Below, one piece after another: positions 1 through 11,778 of a stretch of DNA of 64,000 nt (the first letter of the stretch is position 1; each line of letters starts with the position of its first letter). This DNA comes from Legionella rowbothamii. Its GTDB lineage: Bacteria > Pseudomonadota > Gammaproteobacteria > Legionellales > Legionellaceae. The position numbers and the translations under genes were made by a program. The notes under the pieces were generated by a model, which saw only the letters and a list, made by a program, of their open reading frames with translations, searched no databases and was not told the DNA's origin. Location: the NCBI RefSeq assembly GCF_900639985.1, contig NZ_CAAAIM010000003.1, positions 62,001-126,000 on the forward strand, given 5' to 3'.

Positions 1-926
1 CGGCGATTGTACGTAAATTAGAGGAACACGGCGCATTAGAGCACACTATTGTTGTGGTTGCGGGTGCTTCTGATACTGCAGCATTACAGTTTATTGCTCC
101 TTACGCAGGATGCACCATGGGTGAATACTTCATGGAGCGCGGCGAAGATGCATTAATCGTTTATGATGATTTAACCAAGCAAGCTTGGGCATACCGCCAA
201 ATTTCTTTGTTATTACGTCGACCACCAGGTCGTGAAGCGTATCCAGGGGATATCTTCTACTTACACTCACGTCTCCTAGAAAGAGCTGCACGTATTAATG
301 CTGATGAAGTAGAAAAATTAACTAAAGGCGAAGTAAAAGGTAAAACAGGTTCATTGACTGCGTTACCAATTATTGAGACGCAAGCGGGCGACGTATCGGC
401 ATTCGTACCTACAAACGTTATTTCGATCACTGACGGTCAGATTTTCCTTGATGTTGACTTATTCAACTCAGGTGTTCGACCTGCAATTAACTCAGGTTTG
501 TCAGTATCGCGTGTAGGTGGTGCGGCACAGACTAAGATTATGAAAAAGCTTGGTGGTGGTACTCGTTTGGCATTAGCTCAGTTCCGTGAATTAGAAGCTT
601 TCTCTCAGTTTGCTTCTGATCTTGATGATGCAACTCGTAAGCAGTTAGAGCGCGGTCAACGTATTACTGAACTCATGAAGCAAAAACAATACGCTCCTTA
701 TTCTGTAGCAGATATGGGTGTTGCATTGTTTGTTGTTGAAAAGGGTTATTTAGATGATGTTCCATTAAATGAAATTTCATCATTCTTAGGTTCTTTACAT
801 GACTACATGCGTACTACTCACGCTGCATTGATGCAATCAATCAATGAAGCAGGTGCTTACGATAATGATATTGAAGCACAATTGAAGAAAGCTGTTGAAG
901 ACTTTAAACGTACAGCTAGTTGGTAG
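1..926 (+). CDS. atpA: ATP synthase F1 subunit alpha, 5' partial
   Basis: C-terminal 307 or so residues of the nucleotide-binding, mostly non-catalytic alpha subunit of the F1 ATPase head. The reading frame is open from base 3, so the gene begins outside the window; the first ATG at 54 is internal. Family hallmarks visible are the stretch reading [17 protein letters not shown], then [15 protein letters not shown] and [12 protein letters not shown], followed by the helical C-terminal domain ending [12 protein letters not shown]. It is followed after 22 bases by atpG in the standard atpAGDC order, so it belongs to the ATP synthase operon. Confidence 0.97.
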   Translation, partial: AIVRKLEEHGALEHTIVVVAGASDTAALQFIAPYAGCTMGEYFMERGEDALIVYDDLTKQAWAYRQISLLLRRPPGREAYPGDIFYLHSRLLERAARINADEVEKLTKGEVKGKTGSLTALPIIETQAGDVSAFVPTNVISITDGQIFLDVDLFNSGVRPAINSGLSVSRVGGAAQTKIMKKLGGGTRLALAQFRELEAFSQFASDLDDATRKQLERGQRITELMKQKQYAPYSVADMGVALFVVEKGYLDDVPLNEISSFLGSLHDYMRTTHAALMQSINEAGAYDNDIEAQLKKAVEDFKRTASW

Positions 927-948
927 TCAATTTAAGGCGAGATAAGAT

Positions 949-3230
<2,282 letters not shown>

Positions 3231-3241
3231 GGCAAGATGAT

Positions 3242-3664
3242 ATGACTATAACAACGCACTTGGATATCGTTAGTGCTGAACAGGAAATATTCTCTGGCTT
3301 AGTAGAGATGGTTGTTGCTACTGGAGAATTAGGTGAAGTGGGTATTACCGCAGGTCACGCCCCTTTACTAACTGTCTTGAAACCAGGCGAAGTCAGATTG
3401 ACTTTACCTGGTGGTGCTCAAGATATTTATTATGTTCAGGGCGGTATGCTTGAAGTACAACCAAACTGTGTCACCGTTCTGGCCGATGTGGTTGAGCGCG
3501 CAGAGCATCTTGATGAAGCTGCTGCTCTAGCTGCAAAAGCACAAGCAGAAGCTGATATGGCGAACAAAAGTGGTGAGATGGATTACTCCGTCGCTGCTGC
3601 TGAGTTGGCACGTGCGGTTGCCCAAATCCGTGCTATTCAAAAAGTCAGAAAAGCAATTAAGTAA
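3242..3664 (+). CDS. atpC: ATP synthase F1 subunit epsilon
   Basis: Epsilon subunit, 140 residues, which couples the gamma shaft to the c-ring and inhibits ATP hydrolysis. The N-terminal beta-sandwich (HLDIVSAEQEIFSGLVE, GHAPLLTVLKPG, GGMLEVQPNCVTVLAD) and the C-terminal helical pair are recognisable. The frame also has an ATG at 3227 overlapping the atpD stop, but the ATG at 3242 is chosen. It gives the usual family N-terminus, MTITTHLD, and has a GAGG site about nine bases upstream. It is the last gene of the atp operon. Confidence 0.95.
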   Translation: MTITTHLDIVSAEQEIFSGLVEMVVATGELGEVGITAGHAPLLTVLKPGEVRLTLPGGAQDIYYVQGGMLEVQPNCVTVLADVVERAEHLDEAAALAAKAQAEADMANKSGEMDYSVAAAELARAVAQIRAIQKVRKAIK

Positions 3665-3672
3665 CTCTTTAT

Positions 3673-3701
3673 GCCGGGTAAAGCAAATGCTTTATCTCGG
3701 C
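3673..3701 (+). terminator. Hairpin after the atp operon
   Basis: Inverted repeat GCCGGGTAAAGC / GCTTTATCTCGGC with a short AAAT loop, nine bases after the atpC stop. The stem has one bulge and is not followed by a clear T-run, so it may be a weak or processing hairpin. The rest of the 3702-3883 gap is AT-rich and shows no gene. Confidence 0.5.
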
Positions 3702-3883
3702 GTCTTCCGCGATTTTCAAATTTCATTTCTATATAATTAATTCATTGTTCTGGGTATATTTTTTTAATTAACGCAGTAATAATAAGGGATTTACACTTTC
3801 TCTCGTCCAATACATGCTACGTTTTGTTCGTTTTTATTGCTTGTGATAGCATGGGGCTCATCCCTGTTTTAAACGGACTTAAT

Positions 3884-6106
3884 ATGAAATTACAGGAGTT
3901 ACGCCACTACTTAAAAGAATATGAAGAAACATTCTACCTCCGCAAATATTTTATCGGTGATCACGACCGTGCTAAACGACTTAGAACATTCGTGCAAAGG
4001 CTCAAATATCAGTCCGATGATTATCATCTAAGCGCATATGATGTATTTAAGCTACTCAGAGATGTTCCTGAAATTGCGGAGACAAATAGTAATTTAGAAT
4101 TGATTCAAATCATAAGAATGAAGCTCGCTAATGAGTACTTTTTTGAAATTTATGTGGCCTTATCTAATTTAAAATTAATTAGCGTAAAAAATTTCGTGGT
4201 TATTTATGAGCTACCAGCTCATATCCATTTGTTTTTGCAACGTTTATTTTGCAGCGATTTAAGGCAGGCAAGAATTCCTTTAAACGAAGAGGTGTTTAAC
4301 ACTGTATTAGTGATTGCCCCACAAATAGGGCTTTCGGAAGAGGTAATAGAACAAACATTTAGGTTTTTATATAACAAAAATTTCCTGAGGCCAATCGCAC
4401 TTAATCTGCTGCACACCCGAATAAAAGACGTATATCACTTGTTTAATATACTGCAAGAACTGCATAAGGCGGGCTGTTTAAACGAGGAATGTTTAGAGTT
4501 GATTTCGAGCGTAACTTATTTTGATTTGTTAGCAGGTCTACTCACACAAATTAATAAAGCAAAAATCCCTCTTAACAATGAATTGATTAAGTCACTTTGC
4601 ACAAGTAACACGAGTAACTTATTTTACTTTGATAAATTATTATCAGTCTTACTCCGTTGTAAAAAGACTATTTTAAATAGTGCAACCCTTGCTCTACTTT
4701 TAAAAAAGGATTATGACTTTTTCGTAGAAAAAACAAGGATATTAGTACTGCTTCAGCAGCACGATTTACTTGATGAGGGAACATTTTCTTACGTATGTAG
4801 CAATGAAGTTTACTCATTGACGCGAGTGCTAGAAGTTTTATCAGAGAAGTTATTAGTACAGGAAAATCAAGAGTTAATTAATCAATTGATGGATCGTAAG
4901 CTTGATAGTTCTGCTCTTTACAAAGCGATTAATTATTTAAAAAAAATAGATTTATTGGATCAAAATACACTCAATTCATGCGTTGAATTCGTAGTAAATA
5001 AACGAGTGGTTTGTGGTCTATTGGATCTCCTTGAGCAAAATGATTTGAACTTAAGCAAAGCCCAATTGCAAACGATCTTTTCTCTATCTAGCAGCAACAT
5101 TAAACGGCTCAATAACTTATTAGAAGATTTAAAATACAGCAAGCTATTGAATCAACATTCGTTGCTAAGGGCTCTTGAGCGAGTCGCGGAAAAGTTTCCA
5201 CTAGTAGTGTCATCCACAATAAGCAAGCACAGTAGGAAAGATACCGGCACACAACGCTCAGAATTTCTATTAGATAATGACTATCGTTTTTTTATTGAGC
5301 ATGGTAGCCCGGAAGAGGGCGGCTGTGGTTCTGTTAAAAAGGGCTACGCTTCTGCTGAATCTCTAGAGCCACGTTATGCTATTAAGAAGTTAAAGCCACA
5401 TGTTCATGTGCAAGAAGAGGCTGCTCGTGAAGTTAAATACAATCGTTTATTGGGTCGCAATGCCACATATTTTGTAAGAGATAATATAACGAGTGTGGTT
5501 TCAGAATGGCAGCAGGGTAAGGGTTTGCATCATTACAGTAAAGAGGAACTGTGCCGAGTACCCATGAAAGCACGATTACTCTGCCTTAGCACAGCCTTAA
5601 AAGACTTGAATACCCTACACCAGCACCATCGTAAACATGGTGATGTTAAGTGTCAAAATTTTGTTTTAAATTTAGATAATGTATCTATGAGGCTTATTGA
5701 TTTTGGTACGTCGCATAAAAAGGGGTCTTTTAAATCATTTGGTTGGACCAGCGAATATTTGGATCCTAGTGTTACTGGTGATCTACTGTGTGTTGATCTA
5801 TATGCTATGGGTATTGTCACCATGCATTTATTTCCAGAACTTTATAGCGTTTCTTTTGAAAATAAAAAACTTAAATTTTCATTAAATAAATCTGATTTCA
5901 GTGTTTATGATCAGAGCATTGTTACTTTAGTCAATGCAATGATGAATGCCGATCTTGAGCGAAGGTGTACCAGTGAGGATGCTTTAAATTACTGCAATGA
6001 AGTCATTAATTATTTCGATATAATTAATGAGCAGCAGTTAGAGACCATCACCGAGAATAGTATTCATCGCTCTCATTTAACAGCTGAGGATATCTTGCGG
6101 ATGTAA
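3884..6106 (+). CDS. Helical-repeat Ser/Thr protein kinase, putative effector
   Basis: Protein of 740 residues from the ATG at 3884; in-frame ATGs at 3824 and 3851 are possible but give an odd N-terminus. Residues about 185-435 hold roughly eight degenerate 30-36-residue helical repeats of the pattern xLLxxLxxxxLLNxxxLxxL. Residues about 465-705 are a eukaryote-type protein kinase: a glycine-rich loop region (EEGGCGSVKKGY), the beta3 lysine in AIKKLK (K501), the catalytic loop HGDVKCQN (D587) and IDFGTSH (D606). All ATP- and Mg-binding residues are present, so activity is likely; the HRD arginine is glycine. No signal peptide is seen. The gene stands alone between the atp operon and parC. By architecture it is a type IV effector candidate; secretion and targets are inferred only. 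Confidence 0.75.
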   Translation: MKLQELRHYLKEYEETFYLRKYFIGDHDRAKRLRTFVQRLKYQSDDYHLSAYDVFKLLRDVPEIAETNSNLELIQIIRMKLANEYFFEIYVALSNLKLISVKNFVVIYELPAHIHLFLQRLFCSDLRQARIPLNEEVFNTVLVIAPQIGLSEEVIEQTFRFLYNKNFLRPIALNLLHTRIKDVYHLFNILQELHKAGCLNEECLELISSVTYFDLLAGLLTQINKAKIPLNNELIKSLCTSNTSNLFYFDKLLSVLLRCKKTILNSATLALLLKKDYDFFVEKTRILVLLQQHDLLDEGTFSYVCSNEVYSLTRVLEVLSEKLLVQENQELINQLMDRKLDSSALYKAINYLKKIDLLDQNTLNSCVEFVVNKRVVCGLLDLLEQNDLNLSKAQLQTIFSLSSSNIKRLNNLLEDLKYSKLLNQHSLLRALERVAEKFPLVVSSTISKHSRKDTGTQRSEFLLDNDYRFFIEHGSPEEGGCGSVKKGYASAESLEPRYAIKKLKPHVHVQEEAAREVKYNRLLGRNATYFVRDNITSVVSEWQQGKGLHHYSKEELCRVPMKARLLCLSTALKDLNTLHQHHRKHGDVKCQNFVLNLDNVSMRLIDFGTSHKKGSFKSFGWTSEYLDPSVTGDLLCVDLYAMGIVTMHLFPELYSVSFENKKLKFSLNKSDFSVYDQSIVTLVNAMMNADLERRCTSEDALNYCNEVINYFDIINEQQLETITENSIHRSHLTAEDILRM

Positions 6107-6147
6107 CCGCTGCAGACATCCTTCGAGTGGTATTTGGTAAAAATAAC

Positions 6148-6180
6148 CCGAATTACCGTGGCTGGACAACGGTAATTCGG
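6148..6180 (+). terminator. Perfect 12-bp hairpin terminator
   Basis: CCGAATTACCGT and ACGGTAATTCGG form a perfect 12-bp stem with a 9-base loop, followed by CTTTTCC. It is placed 41 bases after the kinase stop and is the best intrinsic terminator candidate for that gene. The arm sequence resembles other dispersed palindromes in the window (26548-26581, 17761-17781). Confidence 0.75.
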
Positions 6181-6326
6181 CTTTTCCTTGGAAAGGTATG
6201 TGAGGTACCTGGCTTGCAAATCGAACATAAGAGATTTTTAACGACGACTCAGTTATAAAATCCCTCTCATCATAAAACCCTAACTTACAATAACTTAACG
6301 AACTTATTCCAGCTTCATACACATGG

Positions 6327-6441
6327 TTATCCACAGGTTATTCATAGGGCATCAATGACAAAGTCAATAAAATTATTTGTAAATCAATAGGTTAGGCTGG
6401 TATAATTGCTGTGCACGAAAAAAAAGGTAAAGTTATTCACA
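6327..6441. promoter_or_regulatory. Cluster of DnaA-box-like 9-mers
   Basis: TTATCCACA at 6327-6335 is an exact classical DnaA box. TTATTCACA at 6433-6441 fits the TTATNCACA consensus, and TTATTCATA at 6338-6346 is a relaxed match. All are on the same strand in an AT-rich, gene-free stretch upstream of parC. They could bind DnaA for regulation or titration. With only two good boxes, a replication origin is not shown. Confidence 0.4.
6377..6406 (+). promoter_or_regulatory. Candidate sigma70 promoter for parC
   Basis: A perfect -10 hexamer TATAAT lies at 6401-6406, with TTGTAA (4 of 6 matches to TTGACA) at 6377-6382 and an 18-base spacer. It would give parC a leader of about 140 bases carrying the downstream DnaA-box-like site. 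Confidence 0.45.
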
Positions 6442-6552
6442 ATTTGCAGGCTGTATATATATCTAACACTCCCGTTCCTCTGGTAAAATAGCTATGCAAG
6501 AGCCCATAGCAATGGTTAAATAGCCCTAATAGATAACGATGAAAACAAAATT

Positions 6553-8790
6553 ATGAACGATGTTACAGAACGAAAAGAACTCACCGAATTTACAGAAAAA
6601 GCCTATCTTGATTACTCTATGTACGTTATTCTCGATAGAGCATTACCGCATATTGCTGACGGACTCAAACCAGTACAACGCCGTATTGTTTATGCGATGT
6701 CTGAATTAGGTTTAAAGGCTACAGCCAAACATAAAAAATCTGCGCGTACCGTGGGGGATGTTTTAGGTAAATTCCATCCTCATGGCGACAGTGCTTGTTA
6801 TGAGGCTATGGTCTTAATGGCACAGCCTTTCTCCTATCGTTATCCCTTTGTTGATGGCCAAGGAAACTGGGGATCTCCGGATGATCCAAAATCATTTGCG
6901 GCCATGCGTTATACTGAAGCACGTTTGTCTGCTTATGCAGAAGTATTGCTTTCTGAGCTACAACAGGGAACGGTTGATTGGGTAGATAATTTTGATGGCA
7001 CTTTGCAAGAACCCGCACTACTTCCAGCACGTTTACCCAACATCCTGTTAAACGGTGCAACTGGGATTGCGGTGGGTATGGCTTCGGATATTTTACCGCA
7101 TAATTTAACTGAAGTAGCGAATGCTTGTGTGCACTTATTGGAAAATCCACAAGCGGATTTAGCGGCAATTAATCAACATATAAAAGGCCCAGACTTCCCC
7201 ACAGCCGCAGAAATTATCACGCCACCGGAAATGATTTCAACTCTGTATGAGACGGGTAATGGCTCCATTAAAATGCGTGCTATTTACAGCTTGGAAAAAC
7301 AGAACATCGTCATCACCGCATTACCTTATCAAGTATCTGGTGCGAAAGTGATGGAGCAAATTGCATTACAAATGCAACAAAAGAAATTGCCCATGGTTGA
7401 AGATCTTCGTGATGAGTCGGATCATGAACATCCTACGCGCCTGGTCATTATTCCACGTTCTAATCGTGTGGATGCGGATGGCTTGATGTCGCATTTATTT
7501 GCTACCACCGATTTAGAACGCAGCTATCGCGTGAACTTCAATATGATCGGCCTTGATGGCAAGCCTAAAGTAAAAAATCTATTAACTATTCTTAATGAAT
7601 GGTTAGTTTATCGTATTGGGGTAGTAACTCGCCGTTTAGAATATCGTTTGGCAAAAGTTCTTGAACGCATTCATGTGTTAGAAGGCTTACTCATCGCATA
7701 CTTAAATATCGATGAAGTGATCGCCATTATTCGCGAGCACGACAATCCTAAAGAAGGGCTCATTGCACGTTTTAATTTAAGCGAACGACAGGCCGAGGCT
7801 ATTTTAGAAATGAAATTGCGCCATTTGGCGAAATTGGAAGAAATTAAAATACGTGGTGAATTGGATGATTTATCTGCTGAGCGCGATCAATTACAAAGTA
7901 TCTTAGCTAGCGAAACCAAGTTAAGAAACTTAGTTAAAGAAGAAATTATTCGCGATCGGGATGAGTTCGGCGATGTACGACGTTCGCCTATTATTGCGCG
8001 CCAAGAGTCCCAAGCCTTAAAAGAAGAAGATATACTGCCTAATGAGCCAATCACCGTAGTTCTCTCCAAAAATGGTTGGGTACGTGCCGCGAAAGGTCAT
8101 GACGTCAATGGTACCGAACTGAGCTATAAGGCAGGAGATGAGTTTAAGGCACAAGCTCCTGGGCGTTCAAATCAGCAAATCATTTTCTTTGATAGTGAAG
8201 GGAAGGTCTATTCCTTGCCTGGACACTCGCTACCTTCCGCCCGTGGCCAAGGTGAGCCACTTACAGGAAAATTAAACCCAGCTGAAGGTGCTTTGTTTGA
8301 AACTGTTATTGGTGGTGAAGCTGAACAAAAGGTTTTATTAGCAAGCGATGCGGGTTATGGATTTATTGCTACTATTGGCGATCTTTATGTGAAAAATCGT
8401 AATGGGAAAGCCTGTATTAAATTACCCGAAGCTAGCCTCATTTTGCCACCGCGAATCGTGCCGAGCCATGACGAGTTGTTAGTTGCTTGTGCAACTAGTG
8501 TGGGACGGTTATTGGTATTCCCTATTCAAGAATTGCCCGAATTGTCTCGTGGTAAAGGCAATAAGTTAATAAGCATTCCTTCGGCTAAGGCCGCATCACG
8601 TGAAGAATATGTTATTGATGTGCAAGTACTCACTAAGCATGATTCACTCACAGTCCATGCGGGAAAACGTCATTTCACCCTGAAAGGAGCGGATTTAGAG
8701 CATTATTTAGGCGAACGGGGACGTCGAGGTAATCGCTTGCCGCGAGGGTTGCAGAATGTAACTAATCTCCAGGTGACTGAGGCTGGCTAG
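6553..8790 (+). CDS. parC: DNA topoisomerase IV subunit A
   Basis: Breakage-reunion subunit of topoisomerase IV, which unlinks daughter chromosomes together with ParE. It is 745 residues, normal length. The catalytic tyrosine is Y120 in [10 protein letters not shown]. The quinolone-resistance-determining segment [12 protein letters not shown] carries Ser80 and Glu84, the wild-type residues in E. coli numbering, so no target-site fluoroquinolone resistance is predicted here. The C-terminal half holds the DNA-wrapping beta-pinwheel repeats. The gene appears monocistronic, with a hairpin at 8827-8854. ParC rather than GyrA is supported by its length and by the absence of a long acidic tail and a GyrA box. 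Confidence 0.96.
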   Translation: MNDVTERKELTEFTEKAYLDYSMYVILDRALPHIADGLKPVQRRIVYAMSELGLKATAKHKKSARTVGDVLGKFHPHGDSACYEAMVLMAQPFSYRYPFVDGQGNWGSPDDPKSFAAMRYTEARLSAYAEVLLSELQQGTVDWVDNFDGTLQEPALLPARLPNILLNGATGIAVGMASDILPHNLTEVANACVHLLENPQADLAAINQHIKGPDFPTAAEIITPPEMISTLYETGNGSIKMRAIYSLEKQNIVITALPYQVSGAKVMEQIALQMQQKKLPMVEDLRDESDHEHPTRLVIIPRSNRVDADGLMSHLFATTDLERSYRVNFNMIGLDGKPKVKNLLTILNEWLVYRIGVVTRRLEYRLAKVLERIHVLEGLLIAYLNIDEVIAIIREHDNPKEGLIARFNLSERQAEAILEMKLRHLAKLEEIKIRGELDDLSAERDQLQSILASETKLRNLVKEEIIRDRDEFGDVRRSPIIARQESQALKEEDILPNEPITVVLSKNGWVRAAKGHDVNGTELSYKAGDEFKAQAPGRSNQQIIFFDSEGKVYSLPGHSLPSARGQGEPLTGKLNPAEGALFETVIGGEAEQKVLLASDAGYGFIATIGDLYVKNRNGKACIKLPEASLILPPRIVPSHDELLVACATSVGRLLVFPIQELPELSRGKGNKLISIPSAKAASREEYVIDVQVLTKHDSLTVHAGKRHFTLKGADLEHYLGERGRRGNRLPRGLQNVTNLQVTEAG

Positions 8791-8826
8791 GTGAGCATCT
8801 TCACTGAGGATGGTATTTATATAAAT

Positions 8827-8854
8827 TGTAGGTTGGGCTATATCCCAACCTACA
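8827..8854. terminator. Palindrome/terminator after parC (TAGGTTGGG class)
   Basis: TGTAGGTTGGG and CCCAACCTACA are perfect 11-base arms around a 6-base loop. The same core recurs at 29667-29690 and, in variant form, at 21234-21255. No T-run follows directly. Confidence 0.6.
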
Positions 8855-8961
8855 CGTTATTGAGATCCTTCTTCAAAATTCACTATCAAATTAGAAATAG
8901 TGATGATAAAGTCTTGTATATGCTACATATATGGTAACCGCCACCCCCACGGTACTCGTTC

Positions 8962-8991
8962 TTGACCTTAAAAAATCACTGCGTTTAAGAT
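8962..8991 (+). promoter_or_regulatory. Candidate promoter of the RND efflux operon
   Basis: TTGACC at 8962-8967 and TAAGAT at 8986-8991 are separated by 18 bases, about 50 bases before the outer-membrane factor gene. The match is moderate. No linked regulator gene is present, so control of the pump is not visible here. Confidence 0.35.
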
Positions 8992-9043
8992 GACGTATCA
9001 CGTGGCATAAAGGAAACAGTGGCAATAGGGAAATACTAGCTCC

Positions 9044-10597
9044 ATGTTGAAGACTTTTATTGTTGTAGTTTGTTTGTTCCTTTGTTCTTGTATGGTCGGC
9101 CCTAATTATAAAGAGCCGAATAAACAAGTTGCGGAGCATTGGGCAAAAAAAAATGCCTCTGTTAAAGAGAAGCCGTTTAAAGACACTAAATGGTGGCAAG
9201 AATTCCACGACCCGGTTCTAACCGCAATTATTTACCAAGGCTATCATAGCAATCTATCCTTACAAGCGGCAGGCGTGAAAGTATTACAAACCAGGGCACA
9301 ATTGGCGCAGAGTGTGGGGCAATTATATCCGCAACAGCAAGCGATGTTGGGAAATTACACCTACAACCGAATTGGTGGGACTTCCCTCCAACAAATTTTA
9401 CCGCAATCATTTGATACTGCCTTAATGGGGTTTTCCGCGAATTGGGAGATTGATTTTTGGGGGAAATACCGTCGCGCAATTCAAGCTAAAGATGCGGCCT
9501 TTTTAAGCTCCCTGGCGGCATATGATAATGCATTGACTACACTGACCGCGGATGTGGCGACTACCTACATTAAAATCCGTACGTACGAGTCACAAATCAA
9601 AATCACTAAAGCGAATATTGTTGTACAAAAAATGGGATTAAATATTGCGCGCGCTCGTTTTACTGCGGGACAAGCAAGCCTTGTGGATGTGGAACAAGCG
9701 ATGACCGAGTTAGGACAAACCGAAGCTAGCCTTCCGTCAATCGTGACAAATTTACAGCAACAAAAAGATGCGCTTGCAGTATTGTTGGGAACCATTCCCA
9801 ATAATATTGATGTGGTCATTCAAAAAAGCAAGGGTATTCCCAACGCTCCTCGCTCTATTGCGGTAGGTATTCCTAAAGAAACGATGGCTAGACGTCCGGA
9901 TGTGCAACAAGCACGTTTAGATGCGATAGGCCAATCCGCCGCAATTGGAGCTGAAAAAGCAAATTTATTCCCGTCACTTTCATTAAATGGTGCATTTGCC
10001 TTTTCTTCTAACAGTATTGGTCAATCGTCCGTTGGGGATTTATTCCACTGGTCGAATCGCAATATTTCCGCCGGACCTAGTTTTACTTGGCCCATATTAA
10101 ATTATGGACAGATTACCAACTCCGTGCGGGCACAGGATGCGGCATTCCAGCAATCCTTATTAAATTATGTCAATGTAGTATTAAAAGCTCAGCAAGAAGT
10201 ACAAGATAATATTACCGCATACATCGAAGCCAAAAAGGCGGAGCGTTACTTAGCCAAAGCGAATGTCTCTGCGACTAAATCCTTACAATTAGCCTTGATT
10301 CGCTACAAAGAAGGGGAAACAGATTTTACCCCTGTGCTCAATGCAGAACAGCAACAACTTAGTGTGCAGACCTCACTTGTTAATGCTCAAGGGAGCATTC
10401 CCCAGGCTTTAGTAGCTTTGTATCGAGCGCTTGGTGGGGGCTGGGATATTCGTGGATGTGATGATGTGGTGTCGCAACAAATTAAAACGGAAATGGCGGC
10501 ACGTACCAATTGGGGTACTTTGTTAAAGCAACAAAACCATCAGCCACCAGCCACGAGAAAACAGAAAATTAAAGAACTTTATTTGCCAAAATGGTAG
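9044..10597 (+). CDS. RND efflux outer-membrane lipoprotein (NodT/OprM family)
   Basis: Outer-membrane channel of a tripartite efflux pump, 517 residues. The N-terminus is a lipoprotein signal peptide with lipobox LCSC and the mature start CMVGPNYKEP, typical of this family. Two TolC-like repeats follow, each with alternating alpha-barrel helices and beta strands; the segment ETMARRPDVQQARLDA is a family signature. The C-terminal tail after LYRALGGGWD is somewhat long and basic. It is the first gene of an operon; its stop overlaps the start of the adaptor gene. Confidence 0.9.
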   Translation: MLKTFIVVVCLFLCSCMVGPNYKEPNKQVAEHWAKKNASVKEKPFKDTKWWQEFHDPVLTAIIYQGYHSNLSLQAAGVKVLQTRAQLAQSVGQLYPQQQAMLGNYTYNRIGGTSLQQILPQSFDTALMGFSANWEIDFWGKYRRAIQAKDAAFLSSLAAYDNALTTLTADVATTYIKIRTYESQIKITKANIVVQKMGLNIARARFTAGQASLVDVEQAMTELGQTEASLPSIVTNLQQQKDALAVLLGTIPNNIDVVIQKSKGIPNAPRSIAVGIPKETMARRPDVQQARLDAIGQSAAIGAEKANLFPSLSLNGAFAFSSNSIGQSSVGDLFHWSNRNISAGPSFTWPILNYGQITNSVRAQDAAFQQSLLNYVNVVLKAQQEVQDNITAYIEAKKAERYLAKANVSATKSLQLALIRYKEGETDFTPVLNAEQQQLSVQTSLVNAQGSIPQALVALYRALGGGWDIRGCDDVVSQQIKTEMAARTNWGTLLKQQNHQPPATRKQKIKELYLPKW

Positions 10598-11778
10598 CCA
10601 GTATGAACTTTAATAAAAATTCAAAATCAGTCAAATATGCAGGGATTGCCGTAGTTGCTTTATTTTTTATCTACTTGATCGTGCATTTATTTTCTAAGCC
10701 TAAAATTGTGGAAATACCCCCACCCTCCGTGGTTATACAAAAGCCCATACGCCAAGAAATGATTGAGTTTGTGACTCAAACGGGTTCTACGGTTGCATTT
10801 AACTCAGTTAACTTGGTGGCTCGGGTTGCCGGCTATCTGGAAAAAATAGAGTTTGTTGATGGGACTTTTGTAAAAAAAGGACAAGAGTTATTTGTCATTC
10901 AGCCCCAACCTTATATGGAGCAATTAAAAGCGGCTCAAGCCACAGTTCTTGCGCAAAAGGCAGCAAATGCTTACAACAAAACCGAATATGAGCGTCAACA
11001 ACGGATGTTCAAGCAAAATGCTACTTCCAAAAATGAAGTGGAAAAATGGTTGGCTAAAACTCAGGAAGTTGGGGCTGAAATTGATAAATCCACTGCCGAA
11101 GCCGTTAATGCAGAAATCACCTATAGTTATACCCACGTTTTGTCTCCCTTTGATGGTCGTATTGGCCGGCATTTAGTGGATATTGGCAATTTAGTCGGTA
11201 ACGGACAGGCAACTAATTTAGCAACCGTGGAGCAAATAGACCCACTCTATGTGTATTTTAACTTGAATGAATTAGATCTACTTAAGTTAAGAGCTGCGGC
11301 AAAAGAAATGGGGATTACTCCTAAAGATTTTAATCAGGTTCCGGTTTACGTTAGTTTACAAAATGATCCCAATAAGGAATATAAAGCGACATTGGATTTC
11401 GTAAATACCGGCTTGAATGCTGCCACAGGAACGATGGAGTTACGCGCCAAATTACCTAACAAAGATCATTTATTCCTCCCCGGTCTTTTTGTACAAGTTC
11501 GTATTGCTGTGACTAAGCCAGAACAGCAGCTGACAGTACCTGATACCGCTATTCTCTATGATCAAATTGGCCCATATGTATTCGCTGTTGATAAAGAAAA
11601 TAAGGTTGTTTTAAAACGAGTCACACTTGGTAGTGCCAAACAAGGAGTTCGGGGAATTGTTAAGGGGATAGATGCACAAGATAATGTTATTGTTGAAGGA
11701 GTGCAAAATGCGACTCCAGGTAGCAAAGTGCAGCCTCAAAAGCAAGCAGACTCATCCAGTGAGAGCAAAGCCAAATGA
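10591..11778 (+). CDS. RND efflux periplasmic adaptor (membrane fusion protein)
   Basis: AcrA/MexA-type adaptor of about 395 residues that bridges the inner-membrane pump and the outer channel. It has one N-terminal membrane anchor (residues about 17-33, GIAVVALFFIYLIVHLF), then the lipoyl halves (VNLVARVAGYLEKIEFVDG and YSYTHVLSPFDGRIGRH) around a helical hairpin, and a beta-barrel domain. There is no lipobox. The ATG at 10591 overlaps the upstream stop, suggesting translational coupling; the ATG at 10603 is an equally plausible start. Confidence 0.9.
   Translation: MVASMNFNKNSKSVKYAGIAVVALFFIYLIVHLFSKPKIVEIPPPSVVIQKPIRQEMIEFVTQTGSTVAFNSVNLVARVAGYLEKIEFVDGTFVKKGQELFVIQPQPYMEQLKAAQATVLAQKAANAYNKTEYERQQRMFKQNATSKNEVEKWLAKTQEVGAEIDKSTAEAVNAEITYSYTHVLSPFDGRIGRHLVDIGNLVGNGQATNLATVEQIDPLYVYFNLNELDLLKLRAAAKEMGITPKDFNQVPVYVSLQNDPNKEYKATLDFVNTGLNAATGTMELRAKLPNKDHLFLPGLFVQVRIAVTKPEQQLTVPDTAILYDQIGPYVFAVDKENKVVLKRVTLGSAKQGVRGIVKGIDAQDNVIVEGVQNATPGSKVQPQKQADSSSESKAK

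Noticed and set aside
6077..6334. Minus-strand ORF of 85 codons
   Set aside because: It overlaps the kinase 3' end and reads through the terminator hairpin at 6148-6180.
6107..6552. Chromosomal replication origin
   Set aside because: Only two good DnaA boxes, no 13-mer array or GATC cluster, and no dnaA or gidA next door; kept as a DnaA-box cluster only.
8891..9208. Minus-strand ORF of 105 codons before the efflux operon
   Set aside because: It overlaps the signal peptide region of the outer-membrane lipoprotein gene and the likely promoter, with no recognisable features; a divergent regulator was looked for and not found.
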